A DNA stretch of 64,000 bases from an uncultured Dehalococcoidia bacterium (GCA_951812795.1 OX638325.1:930001-994000), one strand, 5' to 3'. Counted from the stretch's first letter, positions 30,811 to 39,837 are shown. The notes: generated by a model not told the origin, from the letters alone. Program-made: numbers and translations.

Positions 30811-31713
30811 TCAACCGTTTGGAAGGTCGATTCGGTATTGGTCCATGATTGGATCGAACTGCGCTGCGAATGCCGCTATCTCATCGTCGTCCGCTTGCAT
30901 CGGGTGACGCGCCGGGCCAGCATTGAAACCCGATCGGTTCATCGCATATCGAACTGGTATCGGGTTGGTGATGAAGAACAGTGCGTTGAAAATCGGCAAC
31001 AATCGCAGGTGTTCACCGGCCGCTCGTTCAATATCGCCTTCCAAAACCGCACCGATCAATCCTTTGACTTGGTTGCCGATGATGTTGCTCGCGACGCTGA
31101 CTACTCCGTATCCACCGGTGGAGACGATTGAGAAGGTCTCGTTGTCGTTTCCTGACCAGACGTTGAAGCCGTCAGGAGCGCCTTTGATGACGTATGCGAT
31201 CTGGTCGGCGTCGCTGCTGGCTTCCTTGACACCGACAATGTTCGGAACCTCAGCCAACTTCAGCGTCGTTCCCGCTGTCATGTTCAGTGCCGTGCGGCTG
31301 GGGACGTTGTAGAGGATTCCGGGGATCGAAACCGCCTCGGCTATCGCGATGAAATGTTTGGTCAATCCGCCTTGCGTGGGTTTGTTGTATGCCGGCACCG
31401 TCATGAGAATTGCGTCGGCGCCGACGGCCTCAGCTTCGCGTGACACTTCGATAGATCGGTTGGTGTTGTTGTCGGTTGTGCCAGCGACGACCGCGCCAGA
31501 ATCCCCGATCGCATCTTTGACCTCGGCGAATAGTTTCAGGCGCTCTTCGTCGGACATCGAAGGTGCTTCACCGGTCGTTCCACCAATGACCAGTCCATCC
31601 GAGCCGGACGCCAACAATGACTTTGCCAGCTTGCGAGCCTGCGGGTAGTTAACTTCGCCATCCTCCGTGAACGGAGTGACCATCGCTGTGAGAACTCGTC
31701 CGATTTCTGCCAT
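30811..31713 (-). CDS. dapA: 4-hydroxy-tetrahydrodipicolinate synthase
   Basis: A 300-residue TIM-barrel aldolase that condenses pyruvate with aspartate semialdehyde. The catalytic set is intact: GTTGEAPS (residues 45-52), Tyr135 in ILYNVPSRT and Schiff-base Lys163 in IVGVKEASSD. ATG 31713 has AAGGGAG upstream. It is the third member of dapB-asd-dapA on this strand, giving the first steps of the diaminopimelate pathway for lysine and peptidoglycan. Confidence 0.97.
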   Translation of the reverse strand: MAEIGRVLTAMVTPFTEDGEVNYPQARKLAKSLLASGSDGLVIGGTTGEAPSMSDEERLKLFAEVKDAIGDSGAVVAGTTDNNTNRSIEVSREAEAVGADAILMTVPAYNKPTQGGLTKHFIAIAEAVSIPGILYNVPSRTALNMTAGTTLKLAEVPNIVGVKEASSDADQIAYVIKGAPDGFNVWSGNDNETFSIVSTGGYGVVSVASNIIGNQVKGLIGAVLEGDIERAAGEHLRLLPIFNALFFITNPIPVRYAMNRSGFNAGPARHPMQADDDEIAAFAAQFDPIMDQYRIDLPNG

Positions 31714-31848
31714 TTCAAACTCCCTTACGCTTCGAATCTTACATCACACGAGCGAACACCAAATCGCCCGTATTGAACTGCAACGACGGTTGCATCCGAA
31801 GCCATTCGGAATAGGTTGGAGGTGCTGAATTGGCGCCTCGCCAAAGCG

Positions 31849-32895
31849 TCATACCGTCGCGGCGACGCGCGGTCGAACACACTCTCGTGCAACGCATTCA
31901 TCCATGATCTGCAACGCGTTGAGCGCCGCTCCCTTGCGAAGATTGTCTGCTGCAAGCCAGAAGACGACGCCATTTTCGTGTGCAAGATCGCGCCGCACAC
32001 GACCAACCATCACTTGGTCTTCACCGGCGGAGTTTGACGGCATAGGATAGATCGATTCATGCGGTCGATCCAACAGATCAATTCCTGGGAACTCGGCTAA
32101 CACCAGACGCGCCTCGTCAACAGATACCGGATCGCGGAACTCCACCGTAACCGATTCGCAGTGGGAAACCTCAACGGGTACTCGGACACATGTAGATGTA
32201 AGTCGCAACTTGGGATCACCGAGAATCTTTCGCGACTCGTTAACCATCTTCCACTCTTCCTTCGTGTACCCCTCGTCGATGAAATCGTCGACCTGCGGAA
32301 GTAGGTTGAACGCTATCGGATGTGGATATTGGCTCGGGGGCGACATCTCTTCACCGCCCAATATCTCGCGCGACTGATCCAGCAGCTCCTCCCTCGCCGC
32401 AGCGCCCGTACCCGTGACCGATTGATACGTGGAAACTGTAACGGAGCTGATCTCCGCCAAGCCTCTGAGCCCGGCGAGTGCCATCACCAATGGGGTCGTC
32501 GTGCAATTAGGGATTGAGATGATGCCGGAGTGCCACTCGACATCAGAGCCGTTAACTTCCGGAACAACCAACGGAACGCTCGGATCCATGCGATACGCTG
32601 AACCATCGTCGATCACCAATCCTCCGCGTTTGACCACCTCGGGGGCTAGTGCCAAACTCACTTCGGAGGAAGCAGATATGAATGCCACATCAACACCGTC
32701 AAACGATTCTGGCGTGGCCTCCTGGACCGTTAACGATTGACCAAGGTATCCGATTTGCTTCCCGTGAGATCGCTTGGAAGCAAGAAGTCGTAACTTTTCG
32801 GCCGGGTGGCCACGTTCTGCCAACAGTTCGAGCGCAACCGCACCGACTGCGCCAGTTGCGCCTACGATCGCGATTTCGAGATCTGATGCACGCAT
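31849..32895 (-). CDS. asd: Aspartate-semialdehyde dehydrogenase
   Basis: A 348-residue enzyme that reduces aspartyl phosphate to the semialdehyde. ATG 32895 is preferred over the open-frame start at 32928 because AAAGGA lies 9 nt before it. The NADP fold starts IAIVGATGAVGAVALELLAERGHP; the active-site Cys lies in ISIPNCTTTPLVMAL, and the substrate His region is in LTSTCVRVPVEVSHCESV. It is followed 135 nt later by dapA and preceded by a 20-bp triple repeat and dapB. Confidence 0.96.
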   Translation of the reverse strand: MRASDLEIAIVGATGAVGAVALELLAERGHPAEKLRLLASKRSHGKQIGYLGQSLTVQEATPESFDGVDVAFISASSEVSLALAPEVVKRGGLVIDDGSAYRMDPSVPLVVPEVNGSDVEWHSGIISIPNCTTTPLVMALAGLRGLAEISSVTVSTYQSVTGTGAAAREELLDQSREILGGEEMSPPSQYPHPIAFNLLPQVDDFIDEGYTKEEWKMVNESRKILGDPKLRLTSTCVRVPVEVSHCESVTVEFRDPVSVDEARLVLAEFPGIDLLDRPHESIYPMPSNSAGEDQVMVGRVRRDLAHENGVVFWLAADNLRKGAALNALQIMDECVARECVRPRVAATV

Positions 32896-32943
32896 CTCAA
32901 ATTCCTTTGACCTGGGAGCGAATTTCAACGCGGTCCGCTCATC

Positions 32944-33003
32944 GCGTGATCTGAAACTTCTGGGCGTGATCTGAAACTTCTGGGCGTGATCTGAAACTTA
33001 TGT
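32944..33003. repeat. Three tandem 20-bp repeats between dapB and asd
   Basis: The unit GCGTGATCTGAAACTTCTGG occurs twice exactly and a third time with changes in its last bases. It sits in the 117-nt gap between the dapB stop and the asd start. It is too short and spacer-less to be CRISPR; it could be a protein-binding array or slipped-strand expansion. Confidence 0.9.
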
Positions 33004-33012
33004 TTGGGCGTC

Positions 33013-33816
33013 TCAGTCAGAGAAGCCAAGCACCTTGTCGAGTCCCACGATCATCGATTTTTCGTCCATGACGCGCCGAACCGCGAGCATTACTCCCGGC
33101 ATGAAACTGTCGCGGCTAATTGAATCGTGGAGCAATGTGAGAGTTTGTCCGAGTGCTCCGAACACAACTTCGTGTCGGGCAACTCGGCCTGGCATTCTGG
33201 CGCTGTGAACATTAATGCCGCCAGACGATCCGCCACGCGTGCCGCTGAGGAGTTCTTTCTCGACGATGTTCTGGTCGAAATCGCCGCCTTTACCCTCGAG
33301 CATTGCTTGGACGATCGAGATTGCGGTACCGGAAGGCGCATCGATCTTCATCTCGTGATGGCTCTCAATTACGTCTGCGTAATCAAAATAACTCGACGCG
33401 ATACGTGCCAAGTGAATGAGTACGACGCAACCTAGGGCAAAGTTCGAAGCGGATATTACGCCGACGTTCGCTTCGGCAGCGAGAGCTGCGATCTCGGATA
33501 GCTCTTCGGGCGTCATGCCGGTCGAACCGGACACGCACCGAACCTTGTGGGCGACGCACGCTCGCATCGCGGCGCTGCCGCCTTCAGCGTTCGTGAAGTC
33601 GACGACGACGTCGGGTGTGACTTTTCCGAAAAGGATGTCGAGGTTCGACGCTAAGGGCAGATCCATGCCTCCCAAAGTTGAGACCGATTTCTCATCGCCG
33701 GCGAGCGCGTCGGCTCCTCCGACGGGAACCATTCCTGGTTCTTGCTCCACCGCGTTCAACACGGTGGAGCCCATCCGGCCCAACACTCCGTTAACTGCGA
33801 CGGTGATATCGGTCAT
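33013..33816 (-). CDS. dapB: 4-hydroxy-tetrahydrodipicolinate reductase
   Basis: A 267-residue enzyme. The nucleotide motif is VNGVLGRMGSTVL (residues 8-20). VDFTNAEGG and CVSGSTGM precede the catalytic block VIESHHEMKIDAPSGTA, which holds the His pair and the Lys. It reduces the DapA product in lysine and cell-wall precursor synthesis. It lies between pnp and asd on the same strand. No clear ribosome-binding site is seen. Confidence 0.96.
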   Translation of the reverse strand: MTDITVAVNGVLGRMGSTVLNAVEQEPGMVPVGGADALAGDEKSVSTLGGMDLPLASNLDILFGKVTPDVVVDFTNAEGGSAAMRACVAHKVRCVSGSTGMTPEELSEIAALAAEANVGVISASNFALGCVVLIHLARIASSYFDYADVIESHHEMKIDAPSGTAISIVQAMLEGKGGDFDQNIVEKELLSGTRGGSSGGINVHSARMPGRVARHEVVFGALGQTLTLLHDSISRDSFMPGVMLAVRRVMDEKSMIVGLDKVLGFSD

Positions 33817-33846
33817 TTCAACTTTGGGTGTTGTTTGCTTTCAGTT

Positions 33847-33877
33847 ATCTAAGACAACCGCATTTAGTTGCTTAGAT
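33847..33877 (-). other. Hairpin between pnp and dapB
   Basis: On the minus strand ATCTAAG-CAAC pairs with GTTG-T-CTTAGAT across an 8-nt loop, giving 11 bp with one bulge. No T-run follows, so it is probably a processing or stability element and not a terminator. Confidence 0.4.
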
Positions 33878-33883
33878 TCTAAG

Positions 33884-36334
33884 CTATCGGTCGCGCGAGA
33901 TCATGCGACGACGCGGCCTTCGGTTGTCGCCGCCATCGCCGAAATCGTCACGTCGGCCACCGCCGCGTCCGCCGCGGTCGTAGTTGTCTCGTCGGCCGCC
34001 TCGGTCGCCGTCGTCGCGGCCACCGCGTCCGCCGCGGTCGTAACGACCACCGCCACGGCCACCGCGGTCGAAGTCGTCTCGCCGACCGCCGCGATCAAAG
34101 TTGTCGCGTCCACCGCCACCGCCGCCGCGGTCGTAACGACCACCACCACGGCCACCGCGATCAGAACCGCCGCGTCCGCCGCGATTACCTGGTCGGCGTC
34201 GTCCTACCGCTTCTTCGAGTGCTCGATCGTGATCGCCATGGCTGCGTTCATCAATGACCGCTCGAACTGATAGGTCCACGCGACCATTGGGGTCGACGTT
34301 AACTACCATGACATCCAACTCATCGCCTTCGTTGGCCACTGATTGAACGTCAGGTACTCGGGTATCGGACAGTTCGCTGATGTGAACCATGCCGTCTTTT
34401 CCGGGAATCAGATTGACAAAGCAACCGAAATCCATGATCTTGACGACCTTGCCGGTATACAGTTCGCCGAGCTCAACGCCCTTTGTCATCGTGCGAATGT
34501 TGTCGATGGCTCCCTGAACCTTGTCCGACTGCGTGCCACCGATGGTGACGCTGCCGTCGTCCTGAATGTCGACGCTGACGCCGAACTCTTCTTGGATGCC
34601 TCGGACGTTGGAACCACCCGGACCAATGACCATGCCGATCTTGTCGGTCGGAACCTTGATGGTTGTCATTCGTGGAGCGCCGTCACGCAGATCTGTTCGA
34701 GGTGCGGATATGGTCTGCTCCATGTGCTCAAGGATCTGGAGTCGTGCGTTACGAGCCTGTTCGAGTGCCTCGGACATGATTTCGTAAGTTGTGCCTTTGA
34801 CCTTGATGTCCATCTGCAGAGCGGTGATACCGTCGCGGGTTCCCGCGACTTTGAAGTCCATATCGCCGGCGTGGTCTTCCGCGCCTTGGATGTCGGTAAT
34901 GACCTTGGCGACGCCGTCTTCGCCGGTGATGAGACCCATAGCGATTCCGGCGACGGGTGCGGATATCGGTACACCGCCGTCCATCAGCGCCAAAGAGCCT
35001 GCGCACACGCTGGCCATCGACGATGATCCATTCGATGCCATGACTTCAGAAACCAGACGCAGCGAGTATGGGAACTCGTCCTCGGCCGGGACGACCGGGC
35101 TGAGGGCCCGTTCGGCCAACATGCCGTGACCAACTTCACGTCGACCCGTGAAGCCGAACCTACCGGCCTCGCCAGTCGAGTACGGCGGAAAGTTGTAGTG
35201 GTGCATGAAGCGTTTCGTCGTAATCGGCGAAAGGTTGTCAAGTCGTTGCGCGTCGGCGGCCGAAGCCAAGGTCAAAACGCCAAGAACTTGGGTTTCGCCT
35301 CGCTGGAAAATGCTGGAGCCGTGCACTCGCGGGAGGTAGCCAACCATCGAGTCTAGGGGGCGCAGGTCTTCAAGACTTCGGCCATCAGGACGTCGGTCTT
35401 CTTCCAAGATCCCTTTGCGGACCGCTTCCTTTTCCAATGAATACAACTCAGACTGCACGTGCAAAGCGTCGAACGCGTCGTCGCCTGATGTCAGTTCTGA
35501 TTTGGCCTCGGCCATGATCTCGCTGACAGCTTCTTCGCGTGCTTCTTTGCCACCGCCGAGATTGAGTGCTTCAACGATTGCGTTGCCAACCCGCTCCCTT
35601 GTCGCCGCCTTTGCAGCGAGTTCTTCCTCGGTCGCTTCGGGTGCTGCCCACTTAGTTTTGCCAACTTCTGCTTGGATGTCTCTAATGTGGGAAACGATTT
35701 CGCCGTTGACATCTTGAGCTAACTTCAAAGCCTCGAGGATTACCTCCTCGGAGACGAAATTGGCGCCAGCCTCGACCATCATGATGGCGTCCGCGGTTCC
35801 GGCAACGGTCAGTTCAAGGGCCGATTTCTCGAGTTCCTCGTACGTCGGGTTGACGACGAGTTCGCCGTCAATGTAGCCGATGATGCATGCACCAACGGGG
35901 TCGTCGAAGGGGATGTCCGAGATGGCCAACGCCGCTGACGCGCCCACGATTCCCAACGTTGAGTGGGGATTAACTTCGTCAGCAGCAAGGATCGTAATGA
36001 TGAGCTGCGTCTCGTTGTGGAAGTTTTTGGGAAACAGTGGTCGCAGCGGACGGTCGCACAATCGAGCGGCCAATATCGCTTCTGAACCAGGTCGGCCCTC
36101 ACGTTTGAAGAAACCGCCAGGCATTTTCCCAGCCGCGTACGCCTTTTCGGCGACGTCCACCGTCAATGGCAGAAAATCGACGCCTTGACGCGGAGTTTTG
36201 CTGGCCGTCGCGGTTGCGAGCAGGACGAGATCACCGTAGCGGAGTGTCACCGCCCCCCCGGCCTGAGGCGCGAGGTTTCCGGTCTCGAACGACATTAACC
36301 GTCCACCGACCTCGATATCGAATTTTTGAGTCAT
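33884..36334 (-). CDS. pnp: Polyribonucleotide nucleotidyltransferase (PNPase) with RGG tail
   Basis: 816 residues from ATG 36334; the longer open frame to 36409 lacks family similarity. Domains: RNase PH-like 1 (with GFFKREGRPGSEAILAARLCDRPLRPLFP), helical linker, RNase PH-like 2 (FPPYSTGEAGRFGFTGRREVGHGMLAERAL and MDFKVAGTRDGITALQMDIK), KH (IGMVIGPGGSNVRGIQ) and S1 (GKVVKIMDFGCFVNLIPGKDGMVHISEL). The final 107 residues (about 710-816) are a low-complexity RGG/GGRYDRGG tail that ordinary PNPases lack. It phosphorolyses RNA 3' to 5'. rpsO is upstream, the standard pairing. Confidence 0.97.
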   Translation of the reverse strand: MTQKFDIEVGGRLMSFETGNLAPQAGGAVTLRYGDLVLLATATASKTPRQGVDFLPLTVDVAEKAYAAGKMPGGFFKREGRPGSEAILAARLCDRPLRPLFPKNFHNETQLIITILAADEVNPHSTLGIVGASAALAISDIPFDDPVGACIIGYIDGELVVNPTYEELEKSALELTVAGTADAIMMVEAGANFVSEEVILEALKLAQDVNGEIVSHIRDIQAEVGKTKWAAPEATEEELAAKAATRERVGNAIVEALNLGGGKEAREEAVSEIMAEAKSELTSGDDAFDALHVQSELYSLEKEAVRKGILEEDRRPDGRSLEDLRPLDSMVGYLPRVHGSSIFQRGETQVLGVLTLASAADAQRLDNLSPITTKRFMHHYNFPPYSTGEAGRFGFTGRREVGHGMLAERALSPVVPAEDEFPYSLRLVSEVMASNGSSSMASVCAGSLALMDGGVPISAPVAGIAMGLITGEDGVAKVITDIQGAEDHAGDMDFKVAGTRDGITALQMDIKVKGTTYEIMSEALEQARNARLQILEHMEQTISAPRTDLRDGAPRMTTIKVPTDKIGMVIGPGGSNVRGIQEEFGVSVDIQDDGSVTIGGTQSDKVQGAIDNIRTMTKGVELGELYTGKVVKIMDFGCFVNLIPGKDGMVHISELSDTRVPDVQSVANEGDELDVMVVNVDPNGRVDLSVRAVIDERSHGDHDRALEEAVGRRRPGNRGGRGGSDRGGRGGGRYDRGGGGGGRDNFDRGGRRDDFDRGGRGGGRYDRGGRGGRDDGDRGGRRDNYDRGGRGGGRRDDFGDGGDNRRPRRRMISRDR
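33935..34195. repeat. Imperfect short repeats encoding the PNPase RGG tail
   Basis: Units related to CGACCGCGGCGGACGCGG and CGGTCGTTACGACCGC recur in both exact and shuffled order. They encode RGG, GRYDRGG, DDFDRGG and RDNYDRGG blocks. The internal similarity suggests expansion by slippage or unequal exchange. Confidence 0.8.
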
Positions 36335-36614
36335 TTCTATGCTTTCTCTTTTCTTTACTCTCAGCAAACCTTGTTTAGGTGCCAATTCGTGGTTGTTGTG
36401 GGAGCGCAACGATTGCGTGTTGGTAATCGAAGAGTGCGCGCGAGATAATCGATTTGATTGGGTTGGTTTGGGGCAACGAAACGATGGCTTTCGTACGTGG
36501 CGCGCTCAGTGCATGCAACGTGCGCGTGTGATCGTGCGTAAAACGGGAGGAGTTAGGCAACTCGACGGCGGCGGCCATTTTTGTGTGCGGCGCGCGGCGA
36601 CTAGTGCCAAACGT

Positions 36615-36893
36615 TCAACCGCGAAGTCCCAACGCTTCAATAAGCGTTCGGTACCTTCGAACATCCTCTGACGCGAGATATTTGAGCAACCGTCGGCGTT
36701 TCCCAACGATCATCTGCAAACCGCGCCGTCCTGCGGCGTCGTGCTTGTGCACCTTGAAGTGCTCGGTAAGTTCACGTATCCGGTCGGTCAGAATTGCGAT
36801 CTGGACCTCAGTCGAACCGGTATCCTTTTCGTGCTTGCGAAATTTCTCGATCGTCTGCGTTTTCGCTTGGGCGTCCAATCTTGTCTCTTTCAT
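36615..36893 (-). CDS. rpsO: 30S ribosomal protein S15
   Basis: A 92-residue S15, which binds 16S rRNA early in small-subunit assembly. Family blocks are [36 protein letters not shown] and KRRRLLKYL. The gene is a little longer than the usual 89 codons owing to the N-terminus. pnp begins 280 nt downstream; that gap holds no gene I can recognise. The upstream 360 nt separate it from the divergent collagen-like gene. Confidence 0.96.
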   Translation of the reverse strand: MKETRLDAQAKTQTIEKFRKHEKDTGSTEVQIAILTDRIRELTEHFKVHKHDAAGRRGLQMIVGKRRRLLKYLASEDVRRYRTLIEALGLRG

Positions 36894-37249
36894 ACTGGCG
36901 GTTTTCGCAAGTGGGATTTTTCACGATCTACCTCTGCTCCGCTCTGCCAGCTCGTTCTTTCTCTGTGTCTACTTCCGCTAACTCGTTTAGCTCAACCGAT
37001 AAGGATACCACTCAACCAAGCCGAATCGTCCCTCGGTGATGCATTACGCTTTGCGACCGTGCCTTTGTCGGCCAAAAACCACCGATTTGACCCGCAATCG
37101 GTCTGCTCCCATAAGCGCCGATGCAAAAGTCGCCAATCGAACCCACGCAAGGCGGGCACGGAATGAGTTCTTTCATGTAACATGCACCTATCGTGGCAAG
37201 GATCGTTCATCATTGCACTCGAATACGCTGTTTGGCTGCACGAGCCGTC
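36894..37249. other. Divergent intergenic region, rpsO / collagen-like gene
   Basis: No gene-like frame, RNA gene or repeat is seen here. It must contain the rpsO promoter, but I find no convincing -35/-10 pair on the minus strand. Confidence 0.5.
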
Positions 37250-37279
37250 TTGACACACGCGCTTAAACAGGCATAACAT
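37250..37279 (+). promoter_or_regulatory. Putative promoter of the collagen-like gene
   Basis: A perfect TTGACA at 37250-37255, an 18-bp spacer and TAACAT at 37274-37279. The same -10 form (TAACAT) appears in the tRNA-tuf promoter candidate. It implies a 5' leader of about 165 nt. Confidence 0.55.
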
Positions 37280-37416
37280 TATTCATTGTGCATCGAAGAA
37301 CGAGAACGGTGGAGTACGACTGAGCCCGTGCTTCGATGCCAAACATCGTGGTCTACGGCGATCAGGGGTTCCTGAAGCCGAACGATCAAGACAATTATTG
37401 CTTGAGACAAGCTAGT

Positions 37417-37450
37417 AATCTGACACCATCAGATTGGAGGACGGGTCCTC
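37417..37450 (+). promoter_or_regulatory. Two hairpins over the ribosome-binding site of the collagen-like gene
   Basis: AATCTGA-CACCA-TCAGATT (perfect 7 bp, 37417-37435) is followed at once by GAGGA-CGGG-TCCTC (perfect 5 bp, 37437-37450). The second hairpin contains the Shine-Dalgarno GGAGGA and touches the ATG at 37451, so it could sequester the ribosome-binding site. Confidence 0.6.
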
Positions 37451-38251
37451 ATGAATGAATCGCGCAGCCCGATGGATTTCGTGCAAGAGAACCGAGTGCT
37501 GACGGCGATCGCCGTAATCTCGGTCATTGCAGTCATTATCTCGATCATCGGCCTCGCCGGCGCTGGCCCCCAAGGGGAACCAGGATTGCCGGGAGCACCG
37601 GGTAACCCTGGCGAACCAGGGGCACCAGGCGCACCGGGCGAACCGGGAGCACCAGGTGAGCCAGGAGCACCGGGCGAGGCGGGAGCACCAGGAGCACCGG
37701 GTGAGCCAGGCCTTCCGGGCGACCCGGGTAAACCCGGAGCACCAGGAGAATCAGGAGCACCGGGTGTACCAGGAGAACCAGGTTTGCCAGGCGTTCAAGG
37801 CGCCCAAGGCCTCCCAGGTCTTGCAGGCCCTCCAGGCCCTCCGGGCAAACAAGGTGCAAAAGGTTCGCAAGGAAATCCCGGAGACCCCGGTCCTCCAGGC
37901 GCACCTGGCCCTCCAGGCTCGGATAACTCCGCTGACCTTCAGGCCCTCGACACTACGTACGCGATCCCGACGATCATCTACGTAGCATCCGGCACGCCAG
38001 CTGACATCATCGGCTCTGGCTTTAACAGCGGCGAAGCAGTTTCGCTCACCGTTCCAGGTGGAACCGTCGATGACTCGATCGGCAATGCAACTGCCAACGC
38101 AAGCGGCGCATTCGCCGTTAGGGTCACCCTCGACTCCGGCACTTACACCGCAGGCAGCGTGAACTCCCTCGTCGCGACGGGCGACCACGGATCCGTAGCC
38201 ACGGTAACGTTGATCGTTGTCAACGCCAAGGGCGACGCCCCCGGGCAGTAG
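37451..38251 (+). CDS. Membrane-anchored collagen-like protein
   Basis: 266 residues in three parts. A short cytosolic N-terminus and one hydrophobic span (about 17-37, [22 protein letters not shown]) act as an uncleaved signal anchor. An uninterrupted run of about 40 Gly-X-Y triplets (39-158) is rich in GAP, GEP and GPP, with a few GKP/GDP, which predicts a collagen triple helix. The C-terminal 108 residues form a beta-rich, IPT/Ig-like domain with [19 protein letters not shown] and [18 protein letters not shown]. It is probably a trimeric cell-surface stalk. It stands alone on the plus strand with its own promoter and terminators. Function is unknown. Confidence 0.88.
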   Translation: MNESRSPMDFVQENRVLTAIAVISVIAVIISIIGLAGAGPQGEPGLPGAPGNPGEPGAPGAPGEPGAPGEPGAPGEAGAPGAPGEPGLPGDPGKPGAPGESGAPGVPGEPGLPGVQGAQGLPGLAGPPGPPGKQGAKGSQGNPGDPGPPGAPGPPGSDNSADLQALDTTYAIPTIIYVASGTPADIIGSGFNSGEAVSLTVPGGTVDDSIGNATANASGAFAVRVTLDSGTYTAGSVNSLVATGDHGSVATVTLIVVNAKGDAPGQ

Positions 38252-38263
38252 AAGAACCCTTCG

Positions 38264-38297
38264 AAGCGTGAAGCCGGTAAACGTCGGCTTCACGCTT
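38264..38297 (+). terminator. Hairpin just after the collagen-like gene
   Basis: A perfect 13-bp stem, AAGCGTGAAGCCG with CGGCTTCACGCTT, and an 8-nt loop, starting 13 nt after the stop. The T-run is weak, but position and stability fit a terminator. Confidence 0.65.
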
Positions 38298-38315
38298 TGA
38301 TCACCCCCCAACGCA

Positions 38316-38351
38316 AGCACTTTAGAGGTGCGTAACCTCTAGAGTGCTTTT
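38316..38351 (+). terminator. Second rho-independent terminator after the collagen-like gene
   Basis: A 14-bp stem with one mismatch (AGCACTTTAGAGGT against ACCTCTAGAGTGCT), a GCGTA loop and a TTTT tail. It backs up the first hairpin. Confidence 0.8.
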
Positions 38352-38886
38352 GCGCGTCTAGGTGCCTTCGCAGTTGCTGCTTGACTTGCGAACCCTTGCA
38401 GAGTCCGCCATGCTAGGGCCCCAAGCTGCCTTGTCTGATTTCTAGCAACAACGCTTAGGAGCGCTCGCAGTGAAGGTTCGAGCAAAGCGGAATGTATCGA
38501 ATCCTCGGGTTGAGAATAGTATTTCCCCGTCGCCCGCGCTGTGTTCGCTGCGGATAGTCAAAGTTGCTCAACGTTAGGGCCTCGAATCGTCGATCCGTCA
38601 TCTCTTCAAGGATTGAGTGCAGACACGCTTGGCATCGACCTACCTGCGGCCGCTCTAGGTTCGCGGGACATTCGATGCTGAGCCGTTACCAGTTTGGCGG
38701 CGGCAATTGCTAACTCACCCCACAGTAGGTTTCGGACGCGTTGATTTCACCCAAACTGGCCAATGGTTACGGGTTTGGTTTCCGACGAGGCAAACCCAAT
38801 CTCGCTGTCATCTCCGAACAAAGCCCGAAGGCGAGGGCGCCAAAGATCGTCTTGGAGACACGGCAAGACGTGCCGATCCCGTTGCT
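38352..38886. other. Gene-free region of about 535 bp
   Basis: Between the collagen-gene terminators and the CBS-domain gene. Short frames open here (for example plus strand from 38741), but they run into the antisense of the next gene and show no family similarity. No RNA gene or repeat is recognised. Confidence 0.5.
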
Positions 38887-39837
38887 CTACGCCTCTGATC
38901 CCTCGTTCACCAAGCTAACATCGCTTAGCAGTTGCTCCATCAAATTGGCGAAGGTCAATATTCCCGCTACCTTGCCTTCCTCGTCTAGCATGACCGCAGT
39001 CTCATCCATTCGATCCCTGAAGTCATCGAATAGCGTCGCCACTTGTTGCGTCAACGGCACAGCGAAAGTCGAGTGACTGATCCATTCTCGGCAGACGGAC
39101 GTGCCGTCACCGTTTTCTCTCAACCCTTGCAGCGCGTCTGCCCGTTCGATCGTGCCCAATACCTCGTCGACGGTCTTGTCGTATACGACTACGTCGTCGA
39201 TATCGAGCTGATCCATCATCATGACCACGTCGTCGAGGTGTGTGTCAGCGTGGACAGCGACAGTCTCGGATATTGGCAGCATGACGTCATCAGCTCGGAG
39301 GTCTTTCGATGACAGATTGTGTAGAACATTTAACACGTTTTCAGCCGGTTCATCAGTGGATTCACCAGAGTTCTCGACATCCTGCATGTAGTTCGCGACC
39401 CGGTTCAGTCGCAAGCGGCGACCAATAAAGCGCGCCGGCCAAATTATGGGCGCCAACCAAATCTTCACATCTTCGTAGCACGCGCTCGCCATCCGATTGA
39501 GCACTATTCGGTAGGCAACGACGCCAACCAAAACCGCGGCCGCCACTACTAGCGGTAGCAGGATTTCATTTGACGGAGAGTAAACCGTTCCCGCCGCGTT
39601 GTACGCCGAAATCACAATTGAAATGAACGACGCGCTTCTAAACGTCGTCACTACAATCCGCGTTGCTCGGTAGTCCCCTGCGCTGCCCGGATTCACGTCA
39701 TCGGATGATTCTGTCGAAGCCATGCCGAGCATCGCGGCAAGGCCTTGCGGTTGCAACACGCTCAACGTGAGGGTCATCAATCCATAGGCAAAGGCGGAAG
39801 TTAGCAGTACTGCCCAAGGCACCCAATCGTTAAGCAT
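38887..39837 (-). CDS. CNNM/CorC-like membrane protein with CBS pair
   Basis: A 316-residue protein. The N-terminal part has about three hydrophobic segments (7-27, 68-85, 92-112) followed by a basic stretch. The second half has a CBS pair beginning with the family linker RADDVMLPISETVAVHADTHLDDVV and ending DETAVMLDEEGKVAGILTFANLMEQLL, which match the MxPRxDV and IVVDEYGGxxGxVTxEDLLE blocks of HlyC/CorC proteins. It lacks the C-terminal transporter-associated domain. Such proteins are linked to Mg/Co export. The membrane part is shorter than the usual CNNM domain, so the exact role is uncertain. Confidence 0.75.
   Translation of the reverse strand: MLNDWVPWAVLLTSAFAYGLMTLTLSVLQPQGLAAMLGMASTESSDDVNPGSAGDYRATRIVVTTFRSASFISIVISAYNAAGTVYSPSNEILLPLVVAAAVLVGVVAYRIVLNRMASACYEDVKIWLAPIIWPARFIGRRLRLNRVANYMQDVENSGESTDEPAENVLNVLHNLSSKDLRADDVMLPISETVAVHADTHLDDVVMMMDQLDIDDVVVYDKTVDEVLGTIERADALQGLRENGDGTSVCREWISHSTFAVPLTQQVATLFDDFRDRMDETAVMLDEEGKVAGILTFANLMEQLLSDVSLVNEGSEA

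Noticed and set aside
32944..33003. CRISPR-like tandem repeats
   Set aside because: The units are directly adjacent with no spacers, only three copies exist, and no cas genes are present.
33416..34270. Long plus-strand Ala/Thr/Val-rich ORF opposite dapB and the RGG tail of pnp
   Set aside because: The composition is explained by reading the antisense of the RGG-coding repeats. No start signal or domain is seen.
37545..37904. 119-residue minus-strand Leu/Val-rich ORF
   Set aside because: It is the antisense of the Gly-X-Y repeats; absence of stops follows from the repeat composition.
38741..39076. 111-residue plus-strand ORF before and across the CBS-domain gene
   Set aside because: More than half is antisense to the CBS-domain gene, a stop lies just upstream, and nothing recognisable is encoded.
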